The notes under the pieces were generated by a model that was not told the DNA's origin, made no database searches, and saw only the letters and a program-made list of their open reading frames with translations. The position numbers were made by a program, and so were the translations under genes. A DNA stretch of 64,000 nt. It comes from Meconema thalassinum (taxonomy: Eukaryota; Arthropoda; Insecta; Orthoptera; Tettigoniidae). Location: assembly GCA_946902985.2 (NCBI GenBank), contig OX336389.2, positions 141,721,099 to 141,785,098 on the forward strand, given 5' to 3'. Below are positions 31,564 through 42,564 of the stretch, piece by piece (position 1 is the first letter of the stretch; every line of letters starts with the position of its first letter).

Positions 31564-31728
31564 TAGGCGCAATTTGGTCGACATTTTTGGGGGGGGCTAA
31601 TTTATTTTTCAGATATACATTCTTAAAAATGTTGTCTTATTTCAATACAGTTTTGTCACATTTTTGGAGGGGGCTATGGTTGGTTTTGGGGAGTTTAGCC
31701 ACCCAACCCCCCCCCCTAATTGCGCCTA
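31564..31728. mobile_element. Small MITE with TAGGCGCAATT inverted ends
   Basis: TAGGCGCAATTTGG at the left and CTAATTGCGCCTA at the right are inverted. If the outer TA is the target duplication, this is a Tc1/mariner-type MITE of about 161 bp. The interior contains G8 and C9 runs. It is nested in the 3' part of the hAT-like element. Confidence 0.65.
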
Positions 31729-31914
31729 CAGATATCAAAAAACGTTAAAATTATGAACCAGATATACGGCCATAAACGCGAATAATGCTATAAATTTACT
31801 CACTATTTACTCACTTTTTCATACAAAAACTCACCTTTTTTTCACTTTTTTGAAGAAAAAAAAAACCACTCACTATTTCACTATTTTTGGACGAGTGAGT
31901 GGATGGGAGCCCTG

Positions 31915-33115
31915 TCCATTTCTTGCCATTACTTGTGTACACAACGGAATTCATGGCTTCTGTAGTATAGTACCACACTTAACGCAGTCAACACGATGCA
32001 GGAGTTATACCACACGTCCTATTCATCTTCTTTTGACGAGCTGGGAAACATTTACCGCAGGTAAGAATACAGACTCTTAAAACTATGCTCTTGGTAATTA
32101 TTCTCAAGCTAGTAGTTTTAATGTGGCCTGAAAAGTTATGCCCCATGTCTAGCCTACTACATGCAAGAGGCCTGTGTCTGTTTATATACTGACATTTTGA
32201 AGAACCCTACCAGGGGATAATTCTAGCACCCTGGGATCTCAAACGATTGCAATTATAGAAAACGTTAAACCAATACTATCAAAGTTCACAATTTTTAGCC
32301 ACAGCATCTCTTTTATGTCGACCATGCATTAATCGGGAATCGAACCTGGTTCTCCAAGATTATGTACCAGGATCGTTATTGTGTCCGATGCAGGGATTAC
32401 AGTACACCTCTACTACACAAGGAAATGGGAGTGGGATGAGATTCAGAATTCATGGAATGCTCCCCAATGAAAAAGATTGAAAGCTTAACTCCCAGTTTAT
32501 TCAGTAGGTAGCCTAGGCCTAAGTAAGTAATAAATTTTACGCCACTAACAAGTGATTGAGCACTATCTCATTGGACTAAATGGAAGTAAAATGATAAAGA
32601 AATAAATGTAGGATTTATTCTTAAGCAATACACTGCAGTAGCAGGTAAGCCTATCAGGGTAGAAATGCTGCAAATTATATTATCCTTCATCAGACATGGA
32701 AGCCTTTACATCCCACGGTACTCATTAGCTTACTTTTCTCACATACTTAAGTTGCCAGAGCCAAATACACGATGTACCCCTTCTTATTCGCGATAATCAG
32801 ATCGCAACGAAATGTAAACATGAGACGGTCAGCTGTTCGTGCCGCCAGCGATCATACTTCGCGCGCCGCGCCCAGGAAGAGCGAGTGCAGATACGTTCCA
32901 AATGACCGAGTGTTTACACTTCGAGTGTGGACAGAGTGATCGAGTGCAAGTGTACATGAGAGTGTGGAGTGCGAGTGTAGAGTGTTCATCATTTGGCAAA
33001 CAGCCACAGACATACAAGGACACAAATAGGTACTAATCTTCACACCAAGCGACGTATCTTAGTGACTTACTACTTGAACACAAACATGACATCGTCACAC
33101 GTAAGGGTATGGAAA
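31915..33115. other. Intergenic, mostly unrecognised
   Basis: At 32190-32275 AATTCTAGCACCCTGGGATC and AACGTTAAACCAATA resemble the 3' end of the SINE at 20470. At 32320-32370 a tRNA-B-box-like word (CGGGAATCGAACC, minus strand) suggests another SINE scrap. Words of the type CGAGTGCAAGTGTAC recur at 32880-32990. The 3' end of the I-type LINE must lie in the last 100-200 bp but is not defined. Confidence 0.4.
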
Positions 33116-33624
33116 TTAAAAAGTAAGGGAGCATTCGTGCAGAAATCTAAGGAAGGCTTGAATAACAGAAGGAATAGGAGAATGAAGGAGCACAGAAATG
33201 TGGAGAGGGAGGGGGAAACCTAAAGAACGCAAAGTATGTAGAAAGGGGGCTCGTTGAGAGTCAAATATAGGGCATTGAAAAATTAAATGATTAATAGTAC
33301 CGATTGCCTGAGAACAGTCGCAGAGAGCCGAAGGACGAAGCTTACAGCGGGCCATATATACCGGAGTCAAAGCATGATGAAAACGTAAACGAATAATCGC
33401 AATAATATGCCGTCGAGTGTAGGATCCATTATAAAACCAAGGGTGTCTAGGGATAGTAGGTTGAATTCTATAATATAACCTGGCTTTCGTGCGTGTTTAA
33501 TCCTGCCATTGGTGTAAACAAACATTAAGTAATTGAGATTTGAGAATGGGGAGATAATCTGAGGCGGGGGTAGCCACATTCATCAATACAGCATGACCCA
33601 ATGCCGCTTCCTTGGCCGCTTAAT
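33116..33624 (-). pseudogene. LINE ORF2 C-terminus (zinc-knuckle-like tail)
   Basis: On the minus strand, from the array border: AAKEAALGHAVLMNVA (end of RNase H), and further on CDCSQAIGTINHLIFQCPIF at about 33220-33310, a CX1CX8HX4C-type motif typical of R1/I/Jockey C-termini. The stop is at 33116-33118. Confidence 0.75.
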
Positions 33625-33803
33625 TGGCAACTCCAGCTATCTGATATGACATCTAGCGGTAAAAATGAGAAACTTACCAAGTAGGGTACATTTGTCACGT
33701 GGTGACTGTTTGTATACGGTTTCTTGTATTGGTGAGCAGATCGTGGTAAATTCTTCGTGTTTATACATAAGTTATAAGTTTTACTCGTTGATAAGAGTGC
33801 AAA

Positions 33804-34211
33804 ATGAGTAAAAGGAAAGTATATTGCTCAGTTTACGGCTGTAAGTCGATGTATAAGAGGGCTGCGGATATACGTTTTCATCACATTCCAAAAGATGCAA
33901 ATAGCAATAGCCGAAAGGTGACTATACCAAATAAATACGGGCAACAAGAGCAGGTTGGACCACTCACCACTACACTCACTGACGACAGGACGGGTTGTTC
34001 ACTCACGCCTAGCCAAGCCGCACCTAGACAGCCAAGCACACTCTCGCCGAGCCAAGCCGTACCAAGACAGCCAAGCCTACACCAGCCGAGGGAAGACAGC
34101 CCAGCTTCATCAGTCAGGTATCCTCCGCTCCCTAGTTCATTTCCAATAACCCTACCAACCGCCATCACCTCACTCTGCGATATCCGAGCCATTCCACTAC
34201 GAGTCATATAG
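33804..34211 (+). CDS. Half-THAP-domain ORF, unit 1
   Basis: 135 codons from ATG 33804. The first 30 residues (YCSVYGCKSMYKRAADIRFH then HIPKD) match the start of a THAP zinc finger (C8, C13, hydrophobic RFHHIP), but the W and the C-x2-H that complete the C2CH finger are missing. After NSRK the sequence AAAG|GTGACT looks like a splice donor, so the Pro/Ser/Gln-rich remainder (PSQA-PRQPS repeats) may be intron read-through. Possible acceptors include TTCGCAG at about 34225-34231. No transposase core exists in the unit. Function: DNA binding in intact relatives; here probably a non-autonomous remnant. Confidence 0.5.
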   Translation: MSKRKVYCSVYGCKSMYKRAADIRFHHIPKDANSNSRKVTIPNKYGQQEQVGPLTTTLTDDRTGCSLTPSQAAPRQPSTLSPSQAVPRQPSLHQPREDSPASSVRYPPLPSSFPITLPTAITSLCDIRAIPLRVI

Positions 34212-34848
34212 GCCTAATTTTGACTTCGCAGGGTTAATACCTACCATCCAAATCAAGCAATTCCTGTCAACCCCGAATTTTAATACAAGTTAAACTCATC
34301 CCTTCGCCCTACCAAGCAACAAATAATTTCTAGAGTCTGTGGTACAGTGAGCAAACTCAAATATAGCTTTTAAACGTAACAGCGCCATGACCCGAACTGC
34401 ACAAAAACAAATACCAGCAGACAACCGATGCTTGATAATATGCAATTGACACATAAAATCCAGTGGAACACACAAATTAGATCACGTGTATCGCACATTT
34501 ATACATATATACAATTGAAAATAACATTGTCATTATTTTCGGGTCAACATTTACTGATTATAACCGAAAAATAAAAAGTGTTCCATATCAAACGCATGTT
34601 ATTGAGTATTTTTACCCTACTTATCCAGACCGACCGCAGCGCCCCAAGTGTTAGTTTGAGTTGCCAATCTGGCAACTCCAGCTATCTGATATGACATCTA
34701 GCGGTAAAAATGAGAAACTTACCAAGTAGGGTACATTTGTCACGTGGTGACTGTTTGTATACGGTTTCTTGTATTGGTGAGCAGATCGTGGTAAATTCTT
34801 CGAGTTTATACATAAGTTATAAGTTTTACTCGTTGATAAGAGTGCAAA

Positions 34849-35256
34849 ATGAGTAAAAGGAAAGTATATTGCTCAGTTTACGGCTGTAAGTCGATGTATA
34901 AGAGGGCTGCGGATATACGTTTTCATCACATTCCAAAAGATGCAAATAGCAATAGCCGAAAGGTGACTATACCAAATAAATACGGGCAACAAGAGCAGGT
35001 TGGACCACTCACCACTACACTCACTGACGACAGCACGGGTTGTTCACTTACGCCTAGCCAAGCCGCACCTAGACAGCCAAGCACACTCTCGCCGAGCCAA
35101 GCCGTACCAAGACAGCCAAGCCTACACCATCCGAGGGAAGACAGCCCAGCTTCATCAGTCAGGTATCCTCCGCTCCCTAGTTCATTTCCAATAACCCTAC
35201 CAACCGCCATCACCTCACTCTGCGATATCCGAGCCATTCCACTACGAGTCATATAG
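34849..35256 (+). CDS. Half-THAP-domain ORF, unit 2
   Basis: Same as unit 1, with two amino-acid changes (one R to S in the TDD-TGC stretch, one Q to H in the HQP repeat). The identical length and open frame in all three units may reflect recent duplication rather than selection. Confidence 0.5.
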   Translation: MSKRKVYCSVYGCKSMYKRAADIRFHHIPKDANSNSRKVTIPNKYGQQEQVGPLTTTLTDDSTGCSLTPSQAAPRQPSTLSPSQAVPRQPSLHHPREDSPASSVRYPPLPSSFPITLPTAITSLCDIRAIPLRVI

Positions 35257-35893
35257 GCCTAATTTTGACTTCGCAGGGTTAATACCTACCATCCAAATCA
35301 AGCAATTCCTGTCTACCCCGAATTTTAATACAAGTTAAACTCATCCCTTCGCCCTACCAAGCAACAAATAATTTCTAGAGTCTGTGGTACAGTGAGCAAA
35401 CTCAAATATAGCTTTTAAACGTAACAGCGCCATGACCCGAACTGCACAAAAACAAATACCAGCAGACAACCGATGCTTGATAATATGCAATTGACACATA
35501 AAATCCAGTGGAACACACAAATTAGATCACGTGTATCGCACATTTATACATATATACAATTGAAAATAACATTGTCATTATTTTCGGGTCAACATTTACT
35601 GATTATAACCGAAAAATAAAAAGTGTTCCATATCAAACGCATGTTATTGAGTATTTTTACCCTACTTATCCAGACCGACCGCAGCGCCCCAAGTGTTAGT
35701 TTGAGTTGCCAATCTGGCAACTCCAGCTATCTGATATGACATCTAGCGGTAAAAATGAGAAACTTACCAAGTAGGGTACATTTGTCACGTGGTGACTGTT
35801 TGTATACGGTTTCTTGTATTGGTGAGCAGATCGTGGTAAATTCTTCGTGTTTATACATAAGTTATAAGTTTTACTCGTTGATAAGAGTGCAAA

Positions 35894-36301
35894 ATGAGTA
35901 AAAGGAAAGTATATTGCTCAGTTTACGGCTGTAAGTCGATGTATAAGAGGGCTGCGGATATACGTTTTCATCACATTCCAAAAGATGCAAATAGCAATAG
36001 CCGAAAGGTGACTATACCAAATAAATACGGGCAACAAGTGCAGGTTGGACCACTCACCACTACACTCACTGACGACAGGACGGGTTTTTCACTTACGCCT
36101 AGCCAAGCCGCACCTAGACAGCCAAACACACTCTCGCCGAGCCAAGCCGTACCAAGACAGCCAAGCCTACACCAGCCGAGGGAAGACAGCCAAGCTTCAT
36201 CAGTCAGGTATCCTCCGCTCCCTAGTTCATTTCCAATAACCCTACCAACCGCCATCACCTCGCTCTGCGATATCCGAGCCATTCCACTACCAGTCATATA
36301 G
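35894..36301 (+). CDS. Half-THAP-domain ORF, unit 3
   Basis: Same frame and length. It carries about six amino-acid differences from unit 1, and this unit is the most diverged overall. The THAP start and the putative donor AAAG|GTGACT are conserved. Confidence 0.5.
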   Translation: MSKRKVYCSVYGCKSMYKRAADIRFHHIPKDANSNSRKVTIPNKYGQQVQVGPLTTTLTDDRTGFSLTPSQAAPRQPNTLSPSQAVPRQPSLHQPREDSQASSVRYPPLPSSFPITLPTAITSLCDIRAIPLPVI

Positions 36302-36759
36302 GCCTAGTTTTGACTTCGCAGGGTTAATACCTACCATCCAAATCAAGCAATTCCTGTCTACCCCGAATTTTAATACAAGTTAAACTCATCCCTTCGCCCT
36401 ACCACGCAACAAATAATTTCTAGAGTCTATGGTACAGAGAGCAAACTCAAATATAGCTTTTAAACGTAACAGCGCCATGACCCGAACTGCACAAAAACAA
36501 ATACCAGCAGACAACCGATACTTGATAATATGCAATTGACACATAAAATCCAGTGGAACACACAAATTAGATCACGTGTATCGCACATTTATACATATAT
36601 ACAATTGAAAATAGCACTGTCATTATTTTAAGGTCAACATTTACTGATTATAACCGAAAAATAAAAAGTGTTCCATATCAAACGCATGTTATTGAGTATT
36701 TTTACCCTACTTATCCAGACCGACCGCAGCGCCCCAAGTGTTAGTTTGAGTTGCCAATC

Positions 36760-37237
36760 CACTAAGTCATTCCCAGATAGGTTGTCATGGCCGGGTATCC
36801 ATGAAAACACTATCCGATAGCCCGAATGATATAGGTCATACGTTAATTGTTCAATATTAAATACAAACCAATTATTCGTAGTTTGGACATGATGTAAAGC
36901 CTGGAGGACACTTTGAGAATCAGATAGAATTAATGCTTTAGTGATGTAATTACGTTTAATATACAGAAGGGCTTGTCGAATAGCAAAGGCTTCAGCCGAA
37001 AAAATAGAGAAGGTATGCGGTAATTTAAAAGAGGCAAGATAAGATAGAGAGGGGATATAAAAAGCAGCTCCCGTATTCGAAGGAGAGGGAAATTTTTGAT
37101 CCATCTGTATAAATTGTCGTATATTGTTGATGAGTCAATGCAAGATTATATACATATTTGCGGGCAATCGTAGGGGTAAGCATAGAAGACATACGAGATA
37201 CATGTGAGGAACATCTCACAACATCAGGTTGAAACAT
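36760..37237 (-). pseudogene. LINE RNase H domain
   Basis: IYTDGSK (first catalytic D) in one frame, then, after a shift at the T5 run 37093-37097 (A5 in coding sense), FSAEAFAIRQAL, LSDSQSVLQAL and FSWIPGHDNLSGNDLVD, the conserved RNase H motifs. The reading is cut by the THAP array directly after NDLVD and resumes with AAKEAAL at about 33615. Confidence 0.85.
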
Positions 37238-37256
37238 TAATACCGAGAGCGGTGCA

Positions 37257-38730
37257 TTATAACAAATGGGTTTTCGTGTTTGAAGAATTTGAGGGCGAAA
37301 ACCCGAAAGCTCTAGATAAGACAGGAGAATAGAGGGAGGTGCATAGCGTTTGAATAAACTTTTTTGATGATATATCGGAGAGAAGTTGTAGTTTGGGAAG
37401 AATGGGTGCTGTTAATAGTGCCATTTGTCGTAGGAGATATCGCGAAGAAATATAACATCTCCGAAGGTGAAGCGGTTGCTCTGCCGCCTCAACGAGAAGA
37501 GCTTGTGTGGGGGTGGAAGTAAGGGCCCCGAGAACAATTCTGAGGGCGGAAAATTGTAGCTTATCCAATTCATTGAGGCGTGTTTTCGGCATGACGTCAT
37601 AGTAGTGACTACTGTAATCAAGGACAGATCGAATAAGATTTCTGTAAAATAACAATAATATCTGAGGATCAGCTCCCCACTTACGACGAGTTAATGACCG
37701 TAAGATATTTAATTTCTGGAACACATGAGCTTTTAACTGAGTAATTTGAGGCGTCCAGGTCAACTTATCATCTATAATGAGTCCTAAATATTTTGTATTG
37801 TGTGCAATAGGAATGGTACCCTGATTATAACGGATAGGCGACCGGTCACACACCCGTTTATGAGTGAAGAGCAAAGCCGCATTTTTGAGCAGAACAGTAT
37901 CAAGACCATGTGAGAACAGCCATGAATGTAATATCGTGAGAGCACGTGACATGATCTGCCTACACATATTTATATCAGAATGAGAAAAATATAGGAGTAT
38001 ATTATCAGCATATTGTATTAGGCGGACATGAGGAAGTAAAAGCCGCTCAATCTCACTAGTATAAATAAGGTATAAGATTCCACTCAAAATATCACCCTGC
38101 GGCAAACCAGAAGACGAATACCTGTAATTTAACCCAGTAGGAAAGTTGGAAAGTGTGATATGCCTTCTTCGGAGAAATGCCGAGATAATTTTAATAAAGC
38201 TGATCGGAAATTGTTGTTGTTGTAGTGTTTGCAGTAAAAGGACGGTATTCACATTATCATAAGCCCCTTTAATATCCAAAAAGACTGCTAATGTTGAGTG
38301 TTTACGGCAAAATGACAAAATTACATCAAGAAGAAAAATATTCAAGGCGTCAGTAGTAGATTTCCGTTTAGCAAAGGCGTATTGAGTTTTTGGAAACAGA
38401 TCATAATATTCTAGAGTCCATACTAAGCATGTCAACAGAATACGTTGGAATATCTTCCTAATACAGGACCCAAGATGTATACCACGATAACTTCCTGCTA
38501 AATCCGGATTTTCCTGGTTTTAAAATAGGAACTACTAAAAATTCATTCCAATCCTCGAGAACATTGCCGGAGGCTAAGACGGAATTAAAATCATCTATTA
38601 GAACTTGTTGTGCATTATTGGGGAGTCTCTTAATGACGTGGTATGAGATATAGTCTGGTCCAGGTGTAGTAGATTTTTTTGTGTTAAGGCTAATTGAAAT
38701 TCGGAAATGGTAACCGGATGCAAAAGACAA
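37257..38730 (-). pseudogene. LINE reverse transcriptase domain with YADN in the active site
   Basis: Fingers: KSTTPGPDYISYHVIKRLPN and VVPILKPGK (38730-38458). Palm: TQYAFAKRKSTTDAL, LAVFLDIKGAYDNV (first D), GLPQGDILSGILY, then YADN instead of YADD (about 38006-38017). After it come KYLGLIIDDKLTW and the thumb to 37257. Frame breaks lie at the T7 run 38674-38680 and a T4 run near 38511-38514. The YADD-to-YADN change would abolish metal binding. Confidence 0.88.
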
Positions 38731-39956
38731 GAAAACATAGGGCTGTGTTCCAGGGATGGAAAGATAATTTCTTGTTCTACAAATTCATGAGTCATCGTGC
38801 GATAAAATTCTACTGACTGATCATAATTCAAAGGATGTAGACTTGGACCTAAGTGGCGGCGCGATAAGGTTTTTAACACAGTCCATATTTGAGTAGTGGG
38901 GGTCTGGTGATGTATTTGAGAGACGTATTCTCTCCAAGCTGATCGTCTGTTATCATTAAAATACTGTTGGCATTTTGCAACAAACTTTTCATAATGGCGA
39001 TAAGTATACGGAGTATTGTACGTTCTAAAAAGTCGTAATAAATGTTTGCGTCTCTTCACCATTCTCGTACATTCCTCGTCCCACCAGGGTAGTAAGGACC
39101 TTCTCTTTCCGGAGGTGCGTGCATTGGGAATGAGCGGATGATAGGTGTCAAAATATCGAACAATGTAAGTAAGTAGCAAATTATAGGAGGCACGAATTGG
39201 GGGAGCCGTATGACAATAGTGCTGTTGGATGTAGGTGAAAAATTGAGCTGAATCAAAACTTTTGAAACTCCTAGTAAAAACCGGAGTATGCAAGGTATTA
39301 CCAGGACGAGGAGCAGAATCAAAGGTCTTCAAGATCGGATAGTGGTCACTTTGATGTAAATCAGGGGTCGTGTGCCATATAATTCGGCGGGCCAGTGAAA
39401 GGGAAACAAACGTTAGGTCAACCGCACTGGGGGCCTGAGCAGGAGGAGAAATACGAGTTGGTGAACCATCATTTAAAATCTGGAGATGAAACTGCTGAGC
39501 AGTGGTCATGATATTCCTACCCTTGGGTGATGTGCGGACACAACCCCAGTCGGTATGATTGCCATTGAAATTCCCACCAATAATGTGGGAGGTAAAGGAA
39601 TTACAGTAGGAAAAAAAGGAATACCATTGTCGGAAATTACCTTTCACAGCCGGAGGAATATACAAATTAGTGATATGTAGGGAGGCAACAGTTATAGTTA
39701 GCACATAGGTTCTGGGGAGAGGAAAAAGAAATGGGGTAACCTGGTACGAAAGTCTTTCATGGATTAACTTTAGGACACCACCACATTGCGGTCCTTCTTG
39801 GCGCTCAATATTATATCGTGGAACGTGAAAAGATAAATTTGGGGATAGCCATGTTTCCTGGATGAGAATGATATCAGGGGTGTACTCTTGGATTATAAGT
39901 AATAATTCATGTCTCTTGTTTTGAATGCTACGAGCATTCCATTGAATAATTTTCAT
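38598..39956 (-). pseudogene. LINE APE-type endonuclease (ORF2 N-terminus)
   Basis: ATG at 39956 overlaps the ORF1 stop. QWNARSIQNKRHELL, ILIQETWL, NLYIPP, then GGNFNGNHTDWG, where the family has GDFN (aspartate to asparagine), and QSDHYPI. This gives the apurinic-endonuclease fold that nicks target DNA. The linker follows to the RT fingers. The frame is lost at a homopolymer (38674-38680). Confidence 0.9.
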
Positions 39957-41313
39957 GTTGAAGTAAGAGAATTACTAACAGACGGGGTCTCTTTACTAGA
40001 AGACGGTCGGGTTTCAGCAGGAAAGGATAAGAGTGAAATCTTCTCATAAATATTTTTGAGTAAATGGACCCATTGGACATTGGAACCCAATAGTTCCATC
40101 AAATGCATAACATCCTCTGTAATAACTTGAGGCACACCCTTGGCGGGAGGCATTGGAAGTGGGGGAGTGGGGGTTGGCCCCACCTGGGACGGTCGCAAGG
40201 AAGCAGAAGGGGACACATAGCCTGAGGCTTTGTCCCAACGGATAATAGACAAATATGCATGCCGGTCATACCCCAGCGGGGAAATGACCTTAGGGGGACT
40301 CGTGAGGATCGTGGTAAACTTGCGTTTCTTCTGTACAGAATTCGGTGTAAGAGAAGCTTGCTGTGTAAGGGGGGAAATTGCTTCGGGACTGAAAGGGGTT
40401 GAAACGGATGTCCTGATAGGGAATGGAGAATTTCTTGATACGTTTTATTTTCAGTGCACATCCTAGTTTTAATGTCAATTTGTTTTGCGTGGTACTCACA
40501 CCTCGGTGAGCCACTCATATGATTTTCATCGCAATGTGCACAGCGCACCAAATCCTGAGTACATTGAGTCGTTTCATGTCCCTGGGCCCAACGCCCACAT
40601 CTCGGTGCCCGAGCTCTACAGTTTTGTCCAGTGTGCCCATATCTTTGGCATCTATTGCAAATAATAGGGCGAAAGATGAAAACCTGCACTTCTAACATCA
40701 CATGAAATATAGAAACATAGGCGGGCAAAGTTTGAGTTTCAAAGACGATCTTCACCGTACCTGTAGGTAATAATTCGACCTTCCCATCCATGACTTTTCT
40801 TCTGTTCATGCGTTGAATTTTTACAATGGGGCAAGGCGACTTCAAATATTGTAATATTTTATCAGACGAGAAAGAAGTGTCAACCCCGCGGATCAGACCC
40901 ACTCTATGTATATTAACTGAGGGAATGAACACCTTTAAGCTTCTTTCCGTGAGCAGTGGGTTCTGAAGAAAATTATTTGCATCCCGGGAGGTTCGAAAGG
41001 TGACCTGAATTCTATTCTTACCTTTGCGGTAGATTTCTTGTATTCCAACAATCTTACGTTCGTAGAAAAGTTTACCGAGACCCATTGGATGTAAATTACC
41101 TATCCTGTTGGTGGGATCAGAAGATTCCACCATGACATAATATGGTCCAGTATGGTGCTCATAATACATTCTGGGTGACTCATTCACAGTAGGTGGTATG
41201 ACGGGAGCTATAGAGATTGGTTGTGTAGGTCGTGTATCAGGCGAGGGAATCATAGGGGTTACATTAAGGACAGGTGCCATGAGATCAATAACTTCAGTAG
41301 TAAAAAATTCCAT
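39953..41313 (-). pseudogene. LINE ORF1 (nucleic-acid-binding, CCHC knuckles)
   Basis: ATG at 41313. An RRM-like central part (RIQVTFRTSRDANNFL, VGLIRGVDT) is followed by three tandem knuckles: CNRCQRYGHTGQNC, CGRWAQGHETTQC and CAHCDENHMSGSPRC (second one irregular). The main frame runs to 40099 but shifts at a G6 run (40369-40374). The natural C-terminus is in the frame ending 39953, where its TGA overlaps the ORF2 ATG. It would coat the LINE RNA. Confidence 0.85.
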
Positions 41314-41533
41314 CCCTTCATCAGGAGGACGCGTATCTTCACCCCTCCACTATTATCACCCATGTTGTCGTCATAAGAATGGTATGTGACTTTCCCACAC
41401 AGGAAGGAAACACACACACTAAAGAATCAAAATGGTAGGAACACAAAATCTATTGGATACTCTCACCAACAAGTATTTCTACGGAGCAGGTATACGTCAA
41501 CCGTCACACTAGGAGGGTCACACGATACTGTGC
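41314..41533. other. LINE 5' flank, no gene
   Basis: Probably holds the 5' UTR and left boundary of the I-type LINE. No target duplication was identified. Confidence 0.4.
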
Positions 41534-41640
41534 GTGCGTTTTGTTTACTGTTTGGGCCCGCATGCCGACAACTGTTGCAGTATTATACTACATTTGTAGT
41601 GACGCAATCTCTATTATGTTGGGCCATTACTAAATTGAAT
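41534..41640 (+). repeat. Repeat X, left arm, outer part
   Basis: GTGCGTTTTGTTTACTGTTT to ATTACTAAATTGAAT matches the reverse complement of the outer end of the arm at 52507-53902. It continues at 46327 after the LINE insertion. The last 15 bases are the LINE target duplication. Confidence 0.88.
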
Positions 41641-42564
41641 GAGAGATAAAAATGGCTCCTGAAATGTCGTAGTTATCACTAACCTAGTAGCGGACATAAA
41701 TGATATCTTATTAATGTTAATGTTAATATTGTTTGTGTACTTACTAGAAGATATTAATACAGATACCCTCCAGCAAAATAATAGTAGGCTTTATTGACTA
41801 TACAGCATTGTGGCGTAATACGTGTCATTAAGTGGAAGCAGGATTATAATTTGATATTTTGTTTTGTTTTGTTTACTTGAGGTGATAAAAGGTGATAGAA
41901 TATTTTAATCGTGTGCAGTAGTTTTCTTTTCATAGTGCAAAATTATTTGATGTTTAATATAAACGTGATTTTGGTACTGTGTGGATATGTAAAGAAGTGA
42001 CATTGTTTTGTAAACTACTTCACATGGCTCAAAATAGTCGTATATTTGTGAGCAACATAAGAGAACAACAATGACCAACAGTCAAATGCTTGCAATCTAA
42101 CCATGTAGAATCTCAATAAGAATAGCAAACTATGTAAGGAAAGGTTCTTGAAACGTGCTATGACATATTCATTTTCAACTAGATTTTCAACATTAGATGT
42201 TTAAGTAAAACAAATACAACGTAATAAACCTACGCCGGGAACAGTTGTATGTATGCTGTGCAATCGACGTGTCAGTGCTGTGAAGACTATTGTTAGCCTA
42301 AGCAACGAATGTTATAATGAACTCGTTCACTAGCGAATAAGTTAACTGCGTAGCAAATTTCAAATCTCAAGGAAATAGTGGTCAGTGATGTGATATATGC
42401 TTATCTGTAGAAAATAACGGACATATGAATATTACAGGTTCGCATCAATAATAGTAGCCTATTCCTAACTCTTCTCTACGTAGTGTTTAAATCCGCGGTA
42501 TTTCACAGTCAAGAGATTTGATCAGCTGGCTCCCCTAGAGAAAGCAGAATCGAATACGGATAAC

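Larger units (their letters stand above)
21354..31914 (+). mobile_element. Large hAT-like DNA transposon carrying a transposase and a nested gypsy element
   Basis: The left end CAGGGCTGCCAGCGACTCACT (21354 on) and the reverse complement of the right end, CAGGGCTCCCATCCACTCACT (to 31914), form imperfect terminal inverted repeats. Both subterminal regions are packed with CTCACT-type words. Between them lie a BED-finger/hAT-dimerisation transposase (28646-31176) and the gypsy element 23113-28286. Without the gypsy copy it is about 5.4 kb. I see no exact 8 bp duplication (TAGTCCTT against TCCATTTC), so either the flanks have diverged or the termini are slightly off. The termini and the transposase are consistent with one autonomous element. 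Confidence 0.7.
33625..36759 (+). repeat. Three head-to-tail 1045 bp copies of a THAP-coding element
   Basis: Units 33625-34669, 34670-35714 and 35715-36759 are exactly 1045 bp apart and about 98-99% identical by eye. Each unit starts TGGCAACTC and ends GAGTTGCCA, a 9 bp inverted repeat, followed by ATC at the inter-unit and right borders. Each carries one ORF with half a THAP domain. The array splits the RNase H region of the LINE. Short terminal inverted repeats plus a THAP motif suggest a deletion derivative of a P-element/THAP9-like transposon (inference); I see no 8 bp duplication. A head-to-tail triplet is unusual for a cut-and-paste element. Confidence 0.85.
33116..41313 (-). mobile_element. 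I-clade-like LINE on the minus strand, interrupted by a tandem THAP array
   Basis: Reading from high to low coordinates: ORF1 with zinc knuckles (41313-39953), ORF2 with APE endonuclease (39956 down), RT (38730-37257), RNase H (37237-36760), a 3135 bp foreign array (36759-33625), and the C-terminus (33624-33116). Without the array it is about 5.1 kb, full length for the I clade, where ORF2 carries an RNase H domain. ORF1 stop and ORF2 start overlap as ATGA (39956-39953). It is inactivated by several frame breaks, most in homopolymers, and by substitutions in catalytic motifs. Confidence 0.85.
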
